16,336 nt of DNA from Desulfurivibrio alkaliphilus (lineage in GTDB: Bacteria > Desulfobacterota > Desulfobulbia > Desulfobulbales > Desulfurivibrionaceae): NCBI GenBank assembly GCA_011048585.1, contig DSDS01000188.1, positions 1 to 16,336 of the forward strand, read 5' to 3'. The notes beneath the pieces were generated by a model that did not search any database, had not been told where the DNA came from, and worked only from the letters and a program-made list of their open reading frames with translations. Each line of letters starts with the position of its first letter. The stretch's first letter is position 1. Below, piece by piece: positions 7,401 through 13,861 of this stretch. A program made the translations under genes and the position numbers.

Positions 7401-8861
7401 TTATCCCAAGCGGTAATTAGGTGCTTCCTTGGTGATGATCACGTCGTGGACATGGCTCTCCTTGAGCCCGGCCTGGGTGATCCGGACAAACTTGGCCTTG
7501 TTGCGCAGCTCGTCGATACGGGCGGCGCCCACATAACCCATGCCCGAGCGCAGACCGCCCATCAGTTGGTAGATCATGGTGGAGAGCTGGCCGCGGTAGG
7601 GGACCTTGCCTTCGATCCCTTCGGGCACCAGTTTGGCCTGGTTGCCGGTGTTGTCCTGAAAATAGCGGTCGCAGCTCCCCTTCTGCATGGCCCCCAGGGA
7701 GCCCATGCCCCGGTAGCCCTTGTAGGTGCGGCCCTGGTAGAGGAAGGTCTCGCCGGGGGATTCGTCGGTGCCGGCAAAGAGGCTGCCGATCATGATCACG
7801 CTGGCCCCGGCGCCGATCGCCTTGGTGATTTCGCCGGAAAACTTGATGCCGCCGTCGGCGATGATCGGGATATCGTAGCGGTCGGCCACCCGGGTGCAGT
7901 TGTGGATGGCGCTCAACTGCGGCACCCCCACCCCGGCCACGATCCGGGTGGTGCAGATCGAGCCTGGGCCCACCCCCACCTTGACGCAGTCGGCGCCGGC
8001 CTTGATCAGGGCCTCGGTGCCCTCGGCGGTGGCCACGTTGCCGGCGATCACCGGCAGCTCGGGGAAAGCGTCCTTGATCCGCCGCAGGGCGTCGAGGATA
8101 TTTTTGGAATGGCCATGGGCCGAATCGAGCACCACCACGTCCACCCCGGCCGCCACCAGCTGTTCGACGTCGGCTAAGGCGGTGTTGACCCCGATGGCGG
8201 CGCCGACCCGCAGACGCCCCAGGTCATCCTTGGCGGCCAGGGGATAGCGCCTGATCTTCTCAATATCCTTGATGGTGATCAGCCCCTGCAGCACCCCGGC
8301 CTCATCGACCACCAGCAGCTTTTCAATCCGGTGTTCGTGGAGCAGGGCCTTGGATTGTTCCAGGGTGATCCCCGGCTTGGCGGTGACCAGATTCTTGCTG
8401 GTCATAACGTCCCGCACCTTGAGGTTTTCGTCGGTGACGAAGCGCAGGTCCCGGTTGGTGACGATTCCCACCAGCTTGCCCCCCCGTAGTACTGGCACTC
8501 CGGAGATGTGGTTGTACTGCATGATATCGTTGACCTCGCGGACGGTGCGCTCCTCCTCCACGGTGATGGGGTCGATCACCATGCCCGATTCCGATTTTTT
8601 CACCCGGCGGACCTCTTTGGCCTGCTCGGTGATGGTCATGTTTTTGTGGATGATGCCGATCCCCCCCTCCCGGGCCATGGTGATGGCGGTGCGGTGCTCG
8701 GTTACCGAGTCCATGGCGGCGCTCATCAGGGGGATGTTGAGGGCGATTCCCCGGGTGAGGCGGGTGGCCAGGTCCACCGCCGAAGGTAAAACCTCCGAGG
8801 CGGCGGGGACCAGCAGGAGATCATCAAAGGTGTAGGCGGTTTCCAGATTGTCCAGGGTCAT
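7401..8861 (-). CDS. guaB: IMP dehydrogenase
   Basis: Oxidises IMP to XMP with NAD+, the committed step of guanine nucleotide synthesis. The protein has 486 residues, the usual bacterial length. The catalytic (beta/alpha)8 barrel is interrupted by a CBS pair (about residues 93-205; HISGVPVL and [11 protein letters not shown] mark the two repeats). The catalytic loop [11 protein letters not shown] places the nucleophile at Cys303. The flap region carries [13 protein letters not shown]- and IMP-site segments ([20 protein letters not shown]) are present. The ATG is preceded by a strong AAGGAG at 8869-8874. It is first gene of the guaBA-kinase-regulator run and is divergent from the YciO-like gene with a 92-bp gap. 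No purine riboswitch is seen in that gap. Confidence 0.98.
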   Translation of the reverse strand: MTLDNLETAYTFDDLLLVPAASEVLPSAVDLATRLTRGIALNIPLMSAAMDSVTEHRTAITMAREGGIGIIHKNMTITEQAKEVRRVKKSESGMVIDPITVEEERTVREVNDIMQYNHISGVPVLRGGKLVGIVTNRDLRFVTDENLKVRDVMTSKNLVTAKPGITLEQSKALLHEHRIEKLLVVDEAGVLQGLITIKDIEKIRRYPLAAKDDLGRLRVGAAIGVNTALADVEQLVAAGVDVVVLDSAHGHSKNILDALRRIKDAFPELPVIAGNVATAEGTEALIKAGADCVKVGVGPGSICTTRIVAGVGVPQLSAIHNCTRVADRYDIPIIADGGIKFSGEITKAIGAGASVIMIGSLFAGTDESPGETFLYQGRTYKGYRGMGSLGAMQKGSCDRYFQDNTGNQAKLVPEGIEGKVPYRGQLSTMIYQLMGGLRSGMGYVGAARIDELRNKAKFVRITQAGLKESHVHDVIITKEAPNYRLG

Positions 8862-8868
8862 GGATAAA

Positions 8869-8874
8869 CTCCTT
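8869..8874 (-). promoter_or_regulatory. Shine-Dalgarno of guaB
   Basis: AAGGAG on the minus strand, 7 nt before the guaB ATG. A guaB promoter must lie in the 92-bp divergent gap. The best I see is TTGAAT (8933-8938) followed at 17-18 bp by a poor -10 (TTCTAG), which is not convincing. Confidence 0.7.
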
Positions 8875-8887
8875 AAGATACTGAGGA

Positions 8888-8916
8888 TTGCGGGATTTGA
8901 GGCAATAGGCTAGAAT
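8888..8916 (+). promoter_or_regulatory. Predicted sigma-70 promoter of the yciO-like gene
   Basis: TTGCGG at 8888-8893, a 17-bp spacer, and TAGAAT at 8911-8916: four of six -35 bases and five of six -10 bases match consensus. Transcription would start near 8923, about 30 nt before the ATG at 8954. An ATTGC/GCAAT inverted repeat overlaps the -35 and spacer and could be an operator, but it is only 5 bp. Confidence 0.5.
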
Positions 8917-8953
8917 CCCCGGCTGACTTATCATTCAAGACGAGGAGAAAACG

Positions 8954-9562
8954 ATGCTGCTTTCGATCAACCCTGATAACCCCCAACCGCGCCTGATTAA
9001 ACAGGTGGTTGAAGCGCTTCGCCACGGGGCGGTGATCTGCTATCCCACCGACACGGTATATGGGATCGGCTGCGATATCTTCAACCAGAAGGCGGTGAAG
9101 CGGATCTATCAGATCAAGCAGCGGCCCTTTTCCCAGCCCTTCAGCTTTATCTGCGCCGATCTCAAGGATCTGAGCAGCTACGCCCAGGTTTCCAATACCG
9201 GCTATCGGGTAATGCGAAAATGTCTGCCCGGTCCCTACACCTTTGTTCTGCCCGCGACCAAGCTGGTGCCGAAGATCATGATGACCAAACAAAAAACGGT
9301 GGGGATCAGGGTGCCGGAGAACCGGATCTGCATGGATCTGGTTTATGGCCTGGGCAACCCCATCCTGACCACCAGCGCGGCCCCCGATGACCCCGATTTT
9401 CCGGCCCTGCTCCACGCCTATGAGGTTGAGGAGCGTTACGGCAATCAGGTCGATTACATCATCGACAGCGGGTCGTTGATCGCGCCCATGCCCTCGACGG
9501 TGGTGGCCATGCTCGACGACGAGCTGACCATCCTCCGGCCCGGCAAGGGCAAACTGCTTTAG
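8954..9562 (+). CDS. yciO: YciO/Sua5-YrdC family protein (threonylcarbamoyl-AMP synthase-like)
   Basis: A 202-residue single-domain member of the Sua5/YciO/YrdC family, whose studied members make threonylcarbamoyl-AMP for the t6A modification at position 37 of ANN-decoding tRNAs. The start SINPDNPQPRLIKQ is very close to the SubF of E. coli YciO (IHPDNPQQRLINQ), so YciO is the better match than TsaC/YrdC. Conserved features: YPTDTVYGIGCD (30-41), the KQRP motif (Lys55, Arg57), PGPYTFVLPATK around 94-105, VGIRVPEN, and a C-terminal PSTVV. A good AGGAG lies 6 nt before the ATG. It has its own predicted promoter and meets ihfB tail to tail 26 bp away with no clear terminator. Whether YciO paralogues supply the main t6A activity is uncertain, as a second Sua5/TsaC may exist elsewhere. 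Confidence 0.93.
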   Translation: MLLSINPDNPQPRLIKQVVEALRHGAVICYPTDTVYGIGCDIFNQKAVKRIYQIKQRPFSQPFSFICADLKDLSSYAQVSNTGYRVMRKCLPGPYTFVLPATKLVPKIMMTKQKTVGIRVPENRICMDLVYGLGNPILTTSAAPDDPDFPALLHAYEVEERYGNQVDYIIDSGSLIAPMPSTVVAMLDDELTILRPGKGKLL

Positions 9563-9588
9563 CCGCCGAGGGTGGGCGACCAAAGGGG

Positions 9589-9870
9589 TTATCCATCGAT
9601 CAACCCGTCCTTGAGGGATTTGCTCATGGTGAAATGAACATTTTTGCGGGGCGGGATATGCATCACCTTGCCGGTGCGGGGGTTCTTGGTGGTGCGGGCC
9701 TTGCGTTCACGGACCGAGAAGCTGCCGAAACCCCGGATCTCCACCCGGCGATTTTCCTCCAGGGCGTTCAAGATTCCCTCCAGCATTATATCGACGGCCT
9801 GATCCAGATCCTTTTTAAGAAAACCCGGCATTTCTTCGGCTACAGCGTTGATGAGATCCCGTTTGAGCAT
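9589..9870 (-). CDS. ihfB: Integration host factor beta subunit / HU family DNA-bending protein
   Basis: A 93-residue HU/IHF-fold protein that bends DNA as a dimer in the nucleoid. The N-terminal helices (MLKRDLINAVAEEMPGFLKKDL) are followed by VEIRGFGSFSVRERKART, the family signature, and by the beta-arm KNPRTGK with intercalating Pro64. GFGSFS and VEIRG favour the IHF-beta/HU side over IHF-alpha. The rpsA-sppA-ihfB order supports ihfB, since rpsA and ihfB are adjacent in many proteobacteria. The frame is open up to 9906, but the ATG at 9870 is chosen because it has AAGGA at 9879-9883 and the family-typical N-terminus, and avoids overlap with sppA. The gap to the sppA stop is 17 bp. Confidence 0.92.
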   Translation of the reverse strand: MLKRDLINAVAEEMPGFLKKDLDQAVDIMLEGILNALEENRRVEIRGFGSFSVRERKARTTKNPRTGKVMHIPPRKNVHFTMSKSLKDGLIDG

Positions 9871-9887
9871 GACTGTTTTCCTTATGA

Positions 9888-10820
9888 TTATGGGGTAATG
9901 GTCCATTCGTAGGCAAGGACCGGTGTTATATGTATGGGCGGCGTCAACCGCATCTCGGCCCGGCTGCCGACCAGCAGGGTGAGCAGGGAAAGATCGCGCC
10001 GGGGCGGATAGATCAGGCGCGGCATCACCCCCGGCTCCATGCCGGCCAGCTCGGCGGCGGCCATGGCCGCGTCGTTGAGGTTGCCCAGGCCGTCGATCAG
10101 CCCCAGCTCCAAGGCCTTGCTGCCGGGAAAGATCCGGCCGTCGGCAAAGGCCCGCACCGCGGCTTCGGGCAGTCCACGGCTCTTTACCACCGCGGTGACG
10201 AACTGGTCGTGGACGCCGTCGATCATCTCCTGGAGCATGGCCCGTTCCGCGGGGAGCATGGGCCGGCCGGAGGCGCCGATATCTTTCAGTTCCCCGCTTT
10301 TGATCGTTTCACTGCGATAACCAATCTTGTCGAACAACTCCTCCAGATTGGCGAACTTGATAATCACCCCGATGCTGCCGGTAAGGGAGCCGGGGTTGGC
10401 GATGATCTTCTCCGCCCCCAAGGCGGCATAGAGCCCGCCGGAGGCCGCCACCGAACCCATGGAGACCACCACCGGCTTGACCGCGTTGGTGCGTTTGACT
10501 TCGGTGAACAACTCCTGGGAGGCGCCCACCGCCCCGCCGGGGCTGTCGATCCGCAACACGATGGCGCGGATGTTGTCCTGCTGCCGGAACTCGCTGAGGC
10601 GGGCGACAATCTGATCGGCGGAGGCGATCACCCCCCGGATCTCGATCACCCCCACGCCCTCCTTGCGGATCCCGGAGCCGAGCAGGCCGGACCCGGAGGA
10701 GCGGAGCGACGAGCCCAGCAAAAAACTGACCGCGGCCCAGAAGAGCAGCCCGACCACAACCAGCAGCAGGCAGCCGGTCATGATCGGGTGTTTACGGCGT
10801 AATGGAGTCGGGTCACTCAC
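9888..10820 (-). CDS. sppA: Signal peptide peptidase SppA (36K type)
   Basis: A membrane-bound serine protease of the SppA/ClpP-crotonase-like fold, which degrades cleaved signal peptides and other membrane peptides. At 310 residues it is the short (Bacillus/archaeal-type) form, not the double-length E. coli form. One membrane helix lies at about residues 15-35. SPGG (93-96) is in the oxyanion region. The catalytic pair is Ser127 in GSVAASGGLYAA and Lys179 in KSGELKD; their 52-residue spacing equals that of Ser147/Lys199 in B. subtilis SppA. The start codon is GTG (10818-10820) and no strong Shine-Dalgarno precedes it; Met14 is an alternative but would trim the cytoplasmic stub. It lies 31 bp after rpsA and 17 bp before ihfB, so it is probably co-transcribed with both. 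Confidence 0.95.
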   Translation of the reverse strand: MSDPTPLRRKHPIMTGCLLLVVVGLLFWAAVSFLLGSSLRSSGSGLLGSGIRKEGVGVIEIRGVIASADQIVARLSEFRQQDNIRAIVLRIDSPGGAVGASQELFTEVKRTNAVKPVVVSMGSVAASGGLYAALGAEKIIANPGSLTGSIGVIIKFANLEELFDKIGYRSETIKSGELKDIGASGRPMLPAERAMLQEMIDGVHDQFVTAVVKSRGLPEAAVRAFADGRIFPGSKALELGLIDGLGNLNDAAMAAAELAGMEPGVMPRLIYPPRRDLSLLTLLVGSRAEMRLTPPIHITPVLAYEWTITP

Positions 10821-10840
10821 GGGTGATCACCGCCAGGGAG

Positions 10841-10860
10841 GGGGCTGAAAATCAAGCCCC
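10841..10860 (-). other. Intercistronic hairpin at the rpsA stop
   Basis: GGGGCT (10841-10846) and AGCCCC (10855-10860) form a 6-bp GC-rich stem with an 8-nt loop. The stop codon of rpsA (10852-10854) is in the loop. No U-tract follows on the minus strand, so it is not a full intrinsic terminator. It could partly limit transcription into sppA or protect the rpsA mRNA 3' end. Confidence 0.35.
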
Positions 10861-12558
10861 TTCCTTCTCCCGGTTCATCTCCTCCTTGAGCAGATCGCCC
10901 AGGGTGGAAGGACCGCTTTTCGCCTGCTTCTGTTTGTACTCTTCCACCCGGGCCTCTTCGCTCTCGCCGCTTAGGGCCTTGATGGAGAGGCCGATCTTGC
11001 GATCCCGGGCCGAAACGTTGATCACCCGGGCTTCCAGTTCATCCCCGACATTGTAGAGGCCGATCGGGGTTTCCACCTTCTCCTTGCTCAGCTCGGAGAC
11101 ATGGATCAGGCCCTCGATCCCCTCTTCCAGCTCGACGAAAACGCCGAATTCGGTGACGTTGGTGATCTTGCCGGTCAGCTTGGTGCCGATGGCGTATTTC
11201 TCCACCGCCGCCTCCCAGGGGTCGGGCTGGAGCTGCTTGATCCCCAAGGAGAAGCGCTCGTTCTCCTTGTCGATCTTGAGGACCACGGCCTGGATGGTCT
11301 CACCCTTGGCGTATTTCTCGCCGGGGTGCTTGATCCGCTCGGTCCAGGAGAGGTCGGAGACATGGATCAGGCCGTCGATCCCCTCCTCAATCCCGATAAA
11401 GATGCCGAAATCGGTGATGTTTTTGACTTTACCCTCGATGATCGAGCCTACCGGGTAGTTCTCCGCCACCATATCCCAGGGGTTGGGCTGGAGCTGCTTC
11501 ATGCCCAGCGAGATCCGTTTGGCCTCGGGGTCGACATTGAGTACCACCACCTCGACCGCGTCGCCGACGGTGACAATCTTGGAGGGGTGGCGGGATTTCT
11601 TGGACCAGGACATCTCAGAGATATGTACCAGACCCTCGACCCCCTCCTCCAGCTCGACAAAGGCGCCGTAGTCGGTGATGCTGACCACCTTGCCGGGAAC
11701 CTTGGCTCCCACCGGATAGCGCTGGAGGATGGTTTCCCAGGGATCGCTCTTGAGCTGCTTGACCCCCAGTGAAACCTTGTCGTTTTCCTGGTCGTATTTG
11801 AGGACCTTGACCTGGATCTCGTCGCCTACCTTGAACATCTTGGAGGGGTGGGATACCCGGCCCCAGGAGAGGTCGGTGATATGGCAGAGGCCGTCCATGC
11901 CGCCGAGGTCGACGAAAACCCCGTAATCGGTGATGTTGGTCACCGAACCGGTGAGGATCTGGCCCTCCTCCAGGGTGCCCTTCATCTCCTCGCGCAGATG
12001 GGCGCGTTCCGCTTCCATGATCGCCCGCCGCGAGATAACCACGTTGTTGCGGCGGCGGTTGTATTTGAGAATTTTGAATTCGAAGGTCTCGCCGATCAGG
12101 GCGTCGAGATCGCGGACCGGGCGCAGGTCGATCTGGGAGTAGGGTAGAAAGGCGGGAACGCCGATATCCACCGACAGGCCGCCCTTGACCCGGCTGTCGA
12201 TCCGGCCGCTGATGGTCTCGTCGGCCTCCTGGACCCGGGCGATCTCCTCCCATACCTTGATGCCGATGGCCCGTTCGCGGGAGAGTTTGATGCCACCCTC
12301 GGGCTCGCGTTTTTCAACAAATACTTCAAAGGTGTCGCCGACTTTTACCTCGATCTCACCCTCTTCATTTCTAAATTCGTTGATGTCGATTTCGCCTTCC
12401 GATTTGTCCCCGATATCAACGAGAACATAATCCTTGCCCACGGCGATCACTTCGCCGTTGACCACTTCGCCCACATCCGCCACTTGGATGCTCTGTTCAA
12501 ACAGATCGGCAAAGGACTCCCCGCCTGCGGTTGCTGTTGTGTCTGTGCTGTTTCCCAT
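10852..12558 (-). CDS. rpsA: 30S ribosomal protein S1
   Basis: Ribosomal protein S1 binds mRNA at the 30S platform and helps initiation on structured messages. The protein is 568 residues, with six S1 (OB-fold) domains at about 34-100, 118-184, 205-273, 290-358, 377-445 and 464-531. Domains 3-6 are near-repeats with the [ITDYGVFVDL...GL.HI..LSW] core (TDYGVFVDL, TDYGAFVEL, TDFGIFIGI, TEFGVFVEL). Domains 1 and 2 are more divergent, as in E. coli S1, where they bind the ribosome. A glutamate/lysine-rich tail of about 35 residues follows. A strong AAGGAGGA lies 8 nt before the ATG (12567-12574), and a good promoter is further upstream. It heads the rpsA-sppA-ihfB group. The upstream gene is a GGDEF protein and not the cmk or ispH often found there. 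Confidence 0.98.
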   Translation of the reverse strand: MGNSTDTTATAGGESFADLFEQSIQVADVGEVVNGEVIAVGKDYVLVDIGDKSEGEIDINEFRNEEGEIEVKVGDTFEVFVEKREPEGGIKLSRERAIGIKVWEEIARVQEADETISGRIDSRVKGGLSVDIGVPAFLPYSQIDLRPVRDLDALIGETFEFKILKYNRRRNNVVISRRAIMEAERAHLREEMKGTLEEGQILTGSVTNITDYGVFVDLGGMDGLCHITDLSWGRVSHPSKMFKVGDEIQVKVLKYDQENDKVSLGVKQLKSDPWETILQRYPVGAKVPGKVVSITDYGAFVELEEGVEGLVHISEMSWSKKSRHPSKIVTVGDAVEVVVLNVDPEAKRISLGMKQLQPNPWDMVAENYPVGSIIEGKVKNITDFGIFIGIEEGIDGLIHVSDLSWTERIKHPGEKYAKGETIQAVVLKIDKENERFSLGIKQLQPDPWEAAVEKYAIGTKLTGKITNVTEFGVFVELEEGIEGLIHVSELSKEKVETPIGLYNVGDELEARVINVSARDRKIGLSIKALSGESEEARVEEYKQKQAKSGPSTLGDLLKEEMNREKEGA

Positions 12559-12566
12559 GTTGACGA

Positions 12567-12574
12567 TCCTCCTT
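12567..12574 (-). promoter_or_regulatory. Strong Shine-Dalgarno of rpsA
   Basis: AAGGAGGA on the minus strand, 8 nt before the rpsA ATG. This is a near-perfect anti-16S match. In E. coli, rpsA has a weak Shine-Dalgarno and depends on upstream structure and S1 autoregulation, so initiation here probably works differently. Confidence 0.75.
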
Positions 12575-12598
12575 AAGATTATGGAAATACGATGGGCT

Positions 12599-12627
12599 TA
12601 TATACCAGAGGGCAGGGAGAAATACAA
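12599..12627 (-). promoter_or_regulatory. Predicted sigma-70 promoter of rpsA
   Basis: On the minus strand TTGTAT (12622-12627), a 17-bp spacer and TATATA (12599-12604) form a near-consensus promoter. Transcription would start near 12591, giving a leader of about 30 nt before the rpsA ATG at 12558 that includes the strong Shine-Dalgarno. This fits high expression of a ribosomal protein and separates rpsA from the diguanylate cyclase gene upstream. Confidence 0.55.
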
Positions 12628-12674
12628 ATTATTTTGCGGGCAAGGGGATTTGATTCCAAGGGAGGGCTAAGTGG

Positions 12675-12688
12675 CCGCCGGCAGGCGG
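12675..12688 (-). terminator. Weak hairpin after the diguanylate cyclase gene
   Basis: CCGCC (12675-12679) and GGCGG (12684-12688) can pair with a 4-nt loop just past the stop of the GGDEF gene. Only 5 bp, and no U-tract follows on the minus strand. It could be a minor end-of-gene structure; a real terminator is not shown. Confidence 0.2.
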
Positions 12689-12689
12689 T

Positions 12690-13622
12690 TCAGTCGGTCG
12701 GCAGGGAGTCGTCGAAGCAGATCCGGTCGCCACCGGTCTTTTTGGCCCGGTACATCGCCTCATCGGCCCGGCGCACGAAATTATCGATATCCTCTTCGAG
12801 ATTGTTTTGGGGTGAGCCGACAAAACGGGCCAAGCCGATACTCAGGGTGGTCTCGCCAAAGGGGTTAAGACGGTACTGTTCCAGTATTCGCCGGCAGACG
12901 GCCCTGGCCTGCTCATCTGAGGCGTAGGGGAGAATGATGGCGAACTCGTCGCCGCCCTGGCGGCAGCACCAGTCCACCTTGTCGCGGGTGTGGCTCAACA
13001 GCAGGCGGCCCAGTGACTTGAGGGCCTCGTCGCCGGCCTGGTGGCCGTGCTGGTCGTTGTAGGACTTGAATTTGTCCATGTCGATAATGGCCAGGAAAAC
13101 CGGGTAGTTCTGGCGCTGACCCCGGGCGATCTCCTCCCGGAGTTTGACTTCGAAGCCGCGCCGGTTGTGGAGACCGGTCAGGGAGTCGCACATGGAAATA
13201 TGCTCCAGCTTGCGCACCAGATCCTGCTCGCGCAGGGCCCGGCGCAGTTTGGCCTCCAGTTCATCGATATTGAATGGTTTGGCGATAAAATCGCAGGCCC
13301 CGGCCTTGATCACGTCGGTGTAGCTGAAATTTTCGGCGTAGCCGGTGATCACGATCACGTCCAGGCGGGGATAAAGGTTTTTCAGTTCCCGGAGCAGGGT
13401 CATGCCGTCCATCCGGGGCATGGTGAGGTCGGTCAGGACGATGGCAAACTTCTCTTCTTGGGCCTTGGCCAGGGCTTCCACGCCGTCGGCGGCCGTATCG
13501 CACTGAAAGCCGAAGGCGGTGATGGCGCTTTTGAGCATGGCGATGATTTGAGGGTCATCGTCCACTGCCAGAATTTTGATCGGAGGCTCGATCTCCGGTT
13601 CGGCCGGCGGCGTTTGGTTCAT
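12690..13622 (-). CDS. Receiver-GGDEF response regulator (diguanylate cyclase)
   Basis: A 310-residue response regulator of PleD/WspR type that should make cyclic di-GMP from two GTP when phosphorylated. Receiver domain (about 14-130): acidic residues Asp21-Asp23, phospho-acceptor Asp65 in VLTDLTMP, Thr93 and Lys115. A short linker helix leads to the GGDEF domain (about 145-305), with DSLTGLHNRRGF at its start, the metal-binding DMDKF (Asp181-Phe185) and an intact active-site GGDEF at 223-227. The product-inhibition I-site (RxxD, ending five residues before GGDEF) reads DKVD here, so its key arginine is missing. The ATG at 13622 is chosen for its GGGAGG (13632-13637); an upstream TTG in the same frame (13673) lacks one. 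No kinase gene is adjacent, so the partner is unknown. Confidence 0.94.
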   Translation of the reverse strand: MNQTPPAEPEIEPPIKILAVDDDPQIIAMLKSAITAFGFQCDTAADGVEALAKAQEEKFAIVLTDLTMPRMDGMTLLRELKNLYPRLDVIVITGYAENFSYTDVIKAGACDFIAKPFNIDELEAKLRRALREQDLVRKLEHISMCDSLTGLHNRRGFEVKLREEIARGQRQNYPVFLAIIDMDKFKSYNDQHGHQAGDEALKSLGRLLLSHTRDKVDWCCRQGGDEFAIILPYASDEQARAVCRRILEQYRLNPFGETTLSIGLARFVGSPQNNLEEDIDNFVRRADEAMYRAKKTGGDRICFDDSLPTD

Positions 13623-13683
13623 GTGGGCTGACCTCCCGGGGGAATGTTGGGTCCTGCTCGGTGTCGGCTGCAAGCAGTGTCGC

Positions 13684-13718
13684 TGACAAAAAAGATTGCC
13701 TTTTTAACCTTTTTGTCA
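13684..13718. promoter_or_regulatory. TGACAAAAA inverted repeat in divergent region (possible operator)
   Basis: TGACAAAAA (13684-13692) and TTTTTGTCA (13710-13718) form a perfect 9-bp inverted repeat with a 17-nt centre. An overlapping alternative hairpin pairs AAAAAG (13689-13694) with CTTTTT (13700-13705). It lies 61-96 bp upstream of the GGDEF gene start, in an AT-rich island unlike its surroundings. The half-site spacing suggests a dimeric regulator binding two turns apart. I cannot name the regulator. Confidence 0.4.
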
Positions 13719-13777
13719 TAAGAGACAGTTCAAGTTTTCTGCTTACATTGAACCATATTTCCGGCGGGGGAGGCAAT

Positions 13778-13783
13778 TATAAT
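13778..13783 (+). promoter_or_regulatory. Candidate -10 box for the flavoprotein-pcnB pair
   Basis: A perfect TATAAT lies 78 nt before the ATG at 13862. The region 17 bp upstream (ATATTT) is a poor -35, so an activator may be needed. Transcription would start near 13790, putting the palindrome at 13799-13816 in the 5' leader. Confidence 0.35.
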
Positions 13784-13798
13784 CGGCCCCTTACGGTC

Positions 13799-13816
13799 GG
13801 GTAAGTTCGCTTACCC
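13799..13816 (+). promoter_or_regulatory. GGGTAAG-TTCG-CTTACCC palindrome (operator or leader hairpin)
   Basis: A perfect 7-bp inverted repeat around TTCG, 45 bp before the flavoprotein start codon and just downstream of the TATAAT. A third copy of the arm, CTTAC at 13790-13794, lies directly upstream and could pair with GTAAG instead, giving two mutually exclusive hairpins in RNA. As DNA it has the shape of a TetR/GntR-type operator placed to block initiation. No U-tract follows, so it is not a terminator. Confidence 0.45.
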
Positions 13817-13861
13817 ATTTGTGGTGCCCCAAAAAACAAGCAATCGGAGTTTTTTTCCAAG

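Noticed and set aside
6015..8177. Plus-strand open frame of 720 codons
   Set aside because: Antisense to guaA and guaB, both clearly real. Composition (His, Gly, Asp, Gln, Ala, Val) is typical of a GC-driven shadow frame.
9871..9906. Upstream ihfB start adding 12 residues
   Set aside because: It would overlap sppA and lacks a ribosome binding site. The ATG at 9870 has AAGGA at good spacing and the usual HU/IHF N-terminus.
10852..12558. DNA-level repeats within rpsA
   Set aside because: The similarity of successive ~255-bp units reflects the S1 domain repeats normal for this protein, not a mobile or recent duplication.
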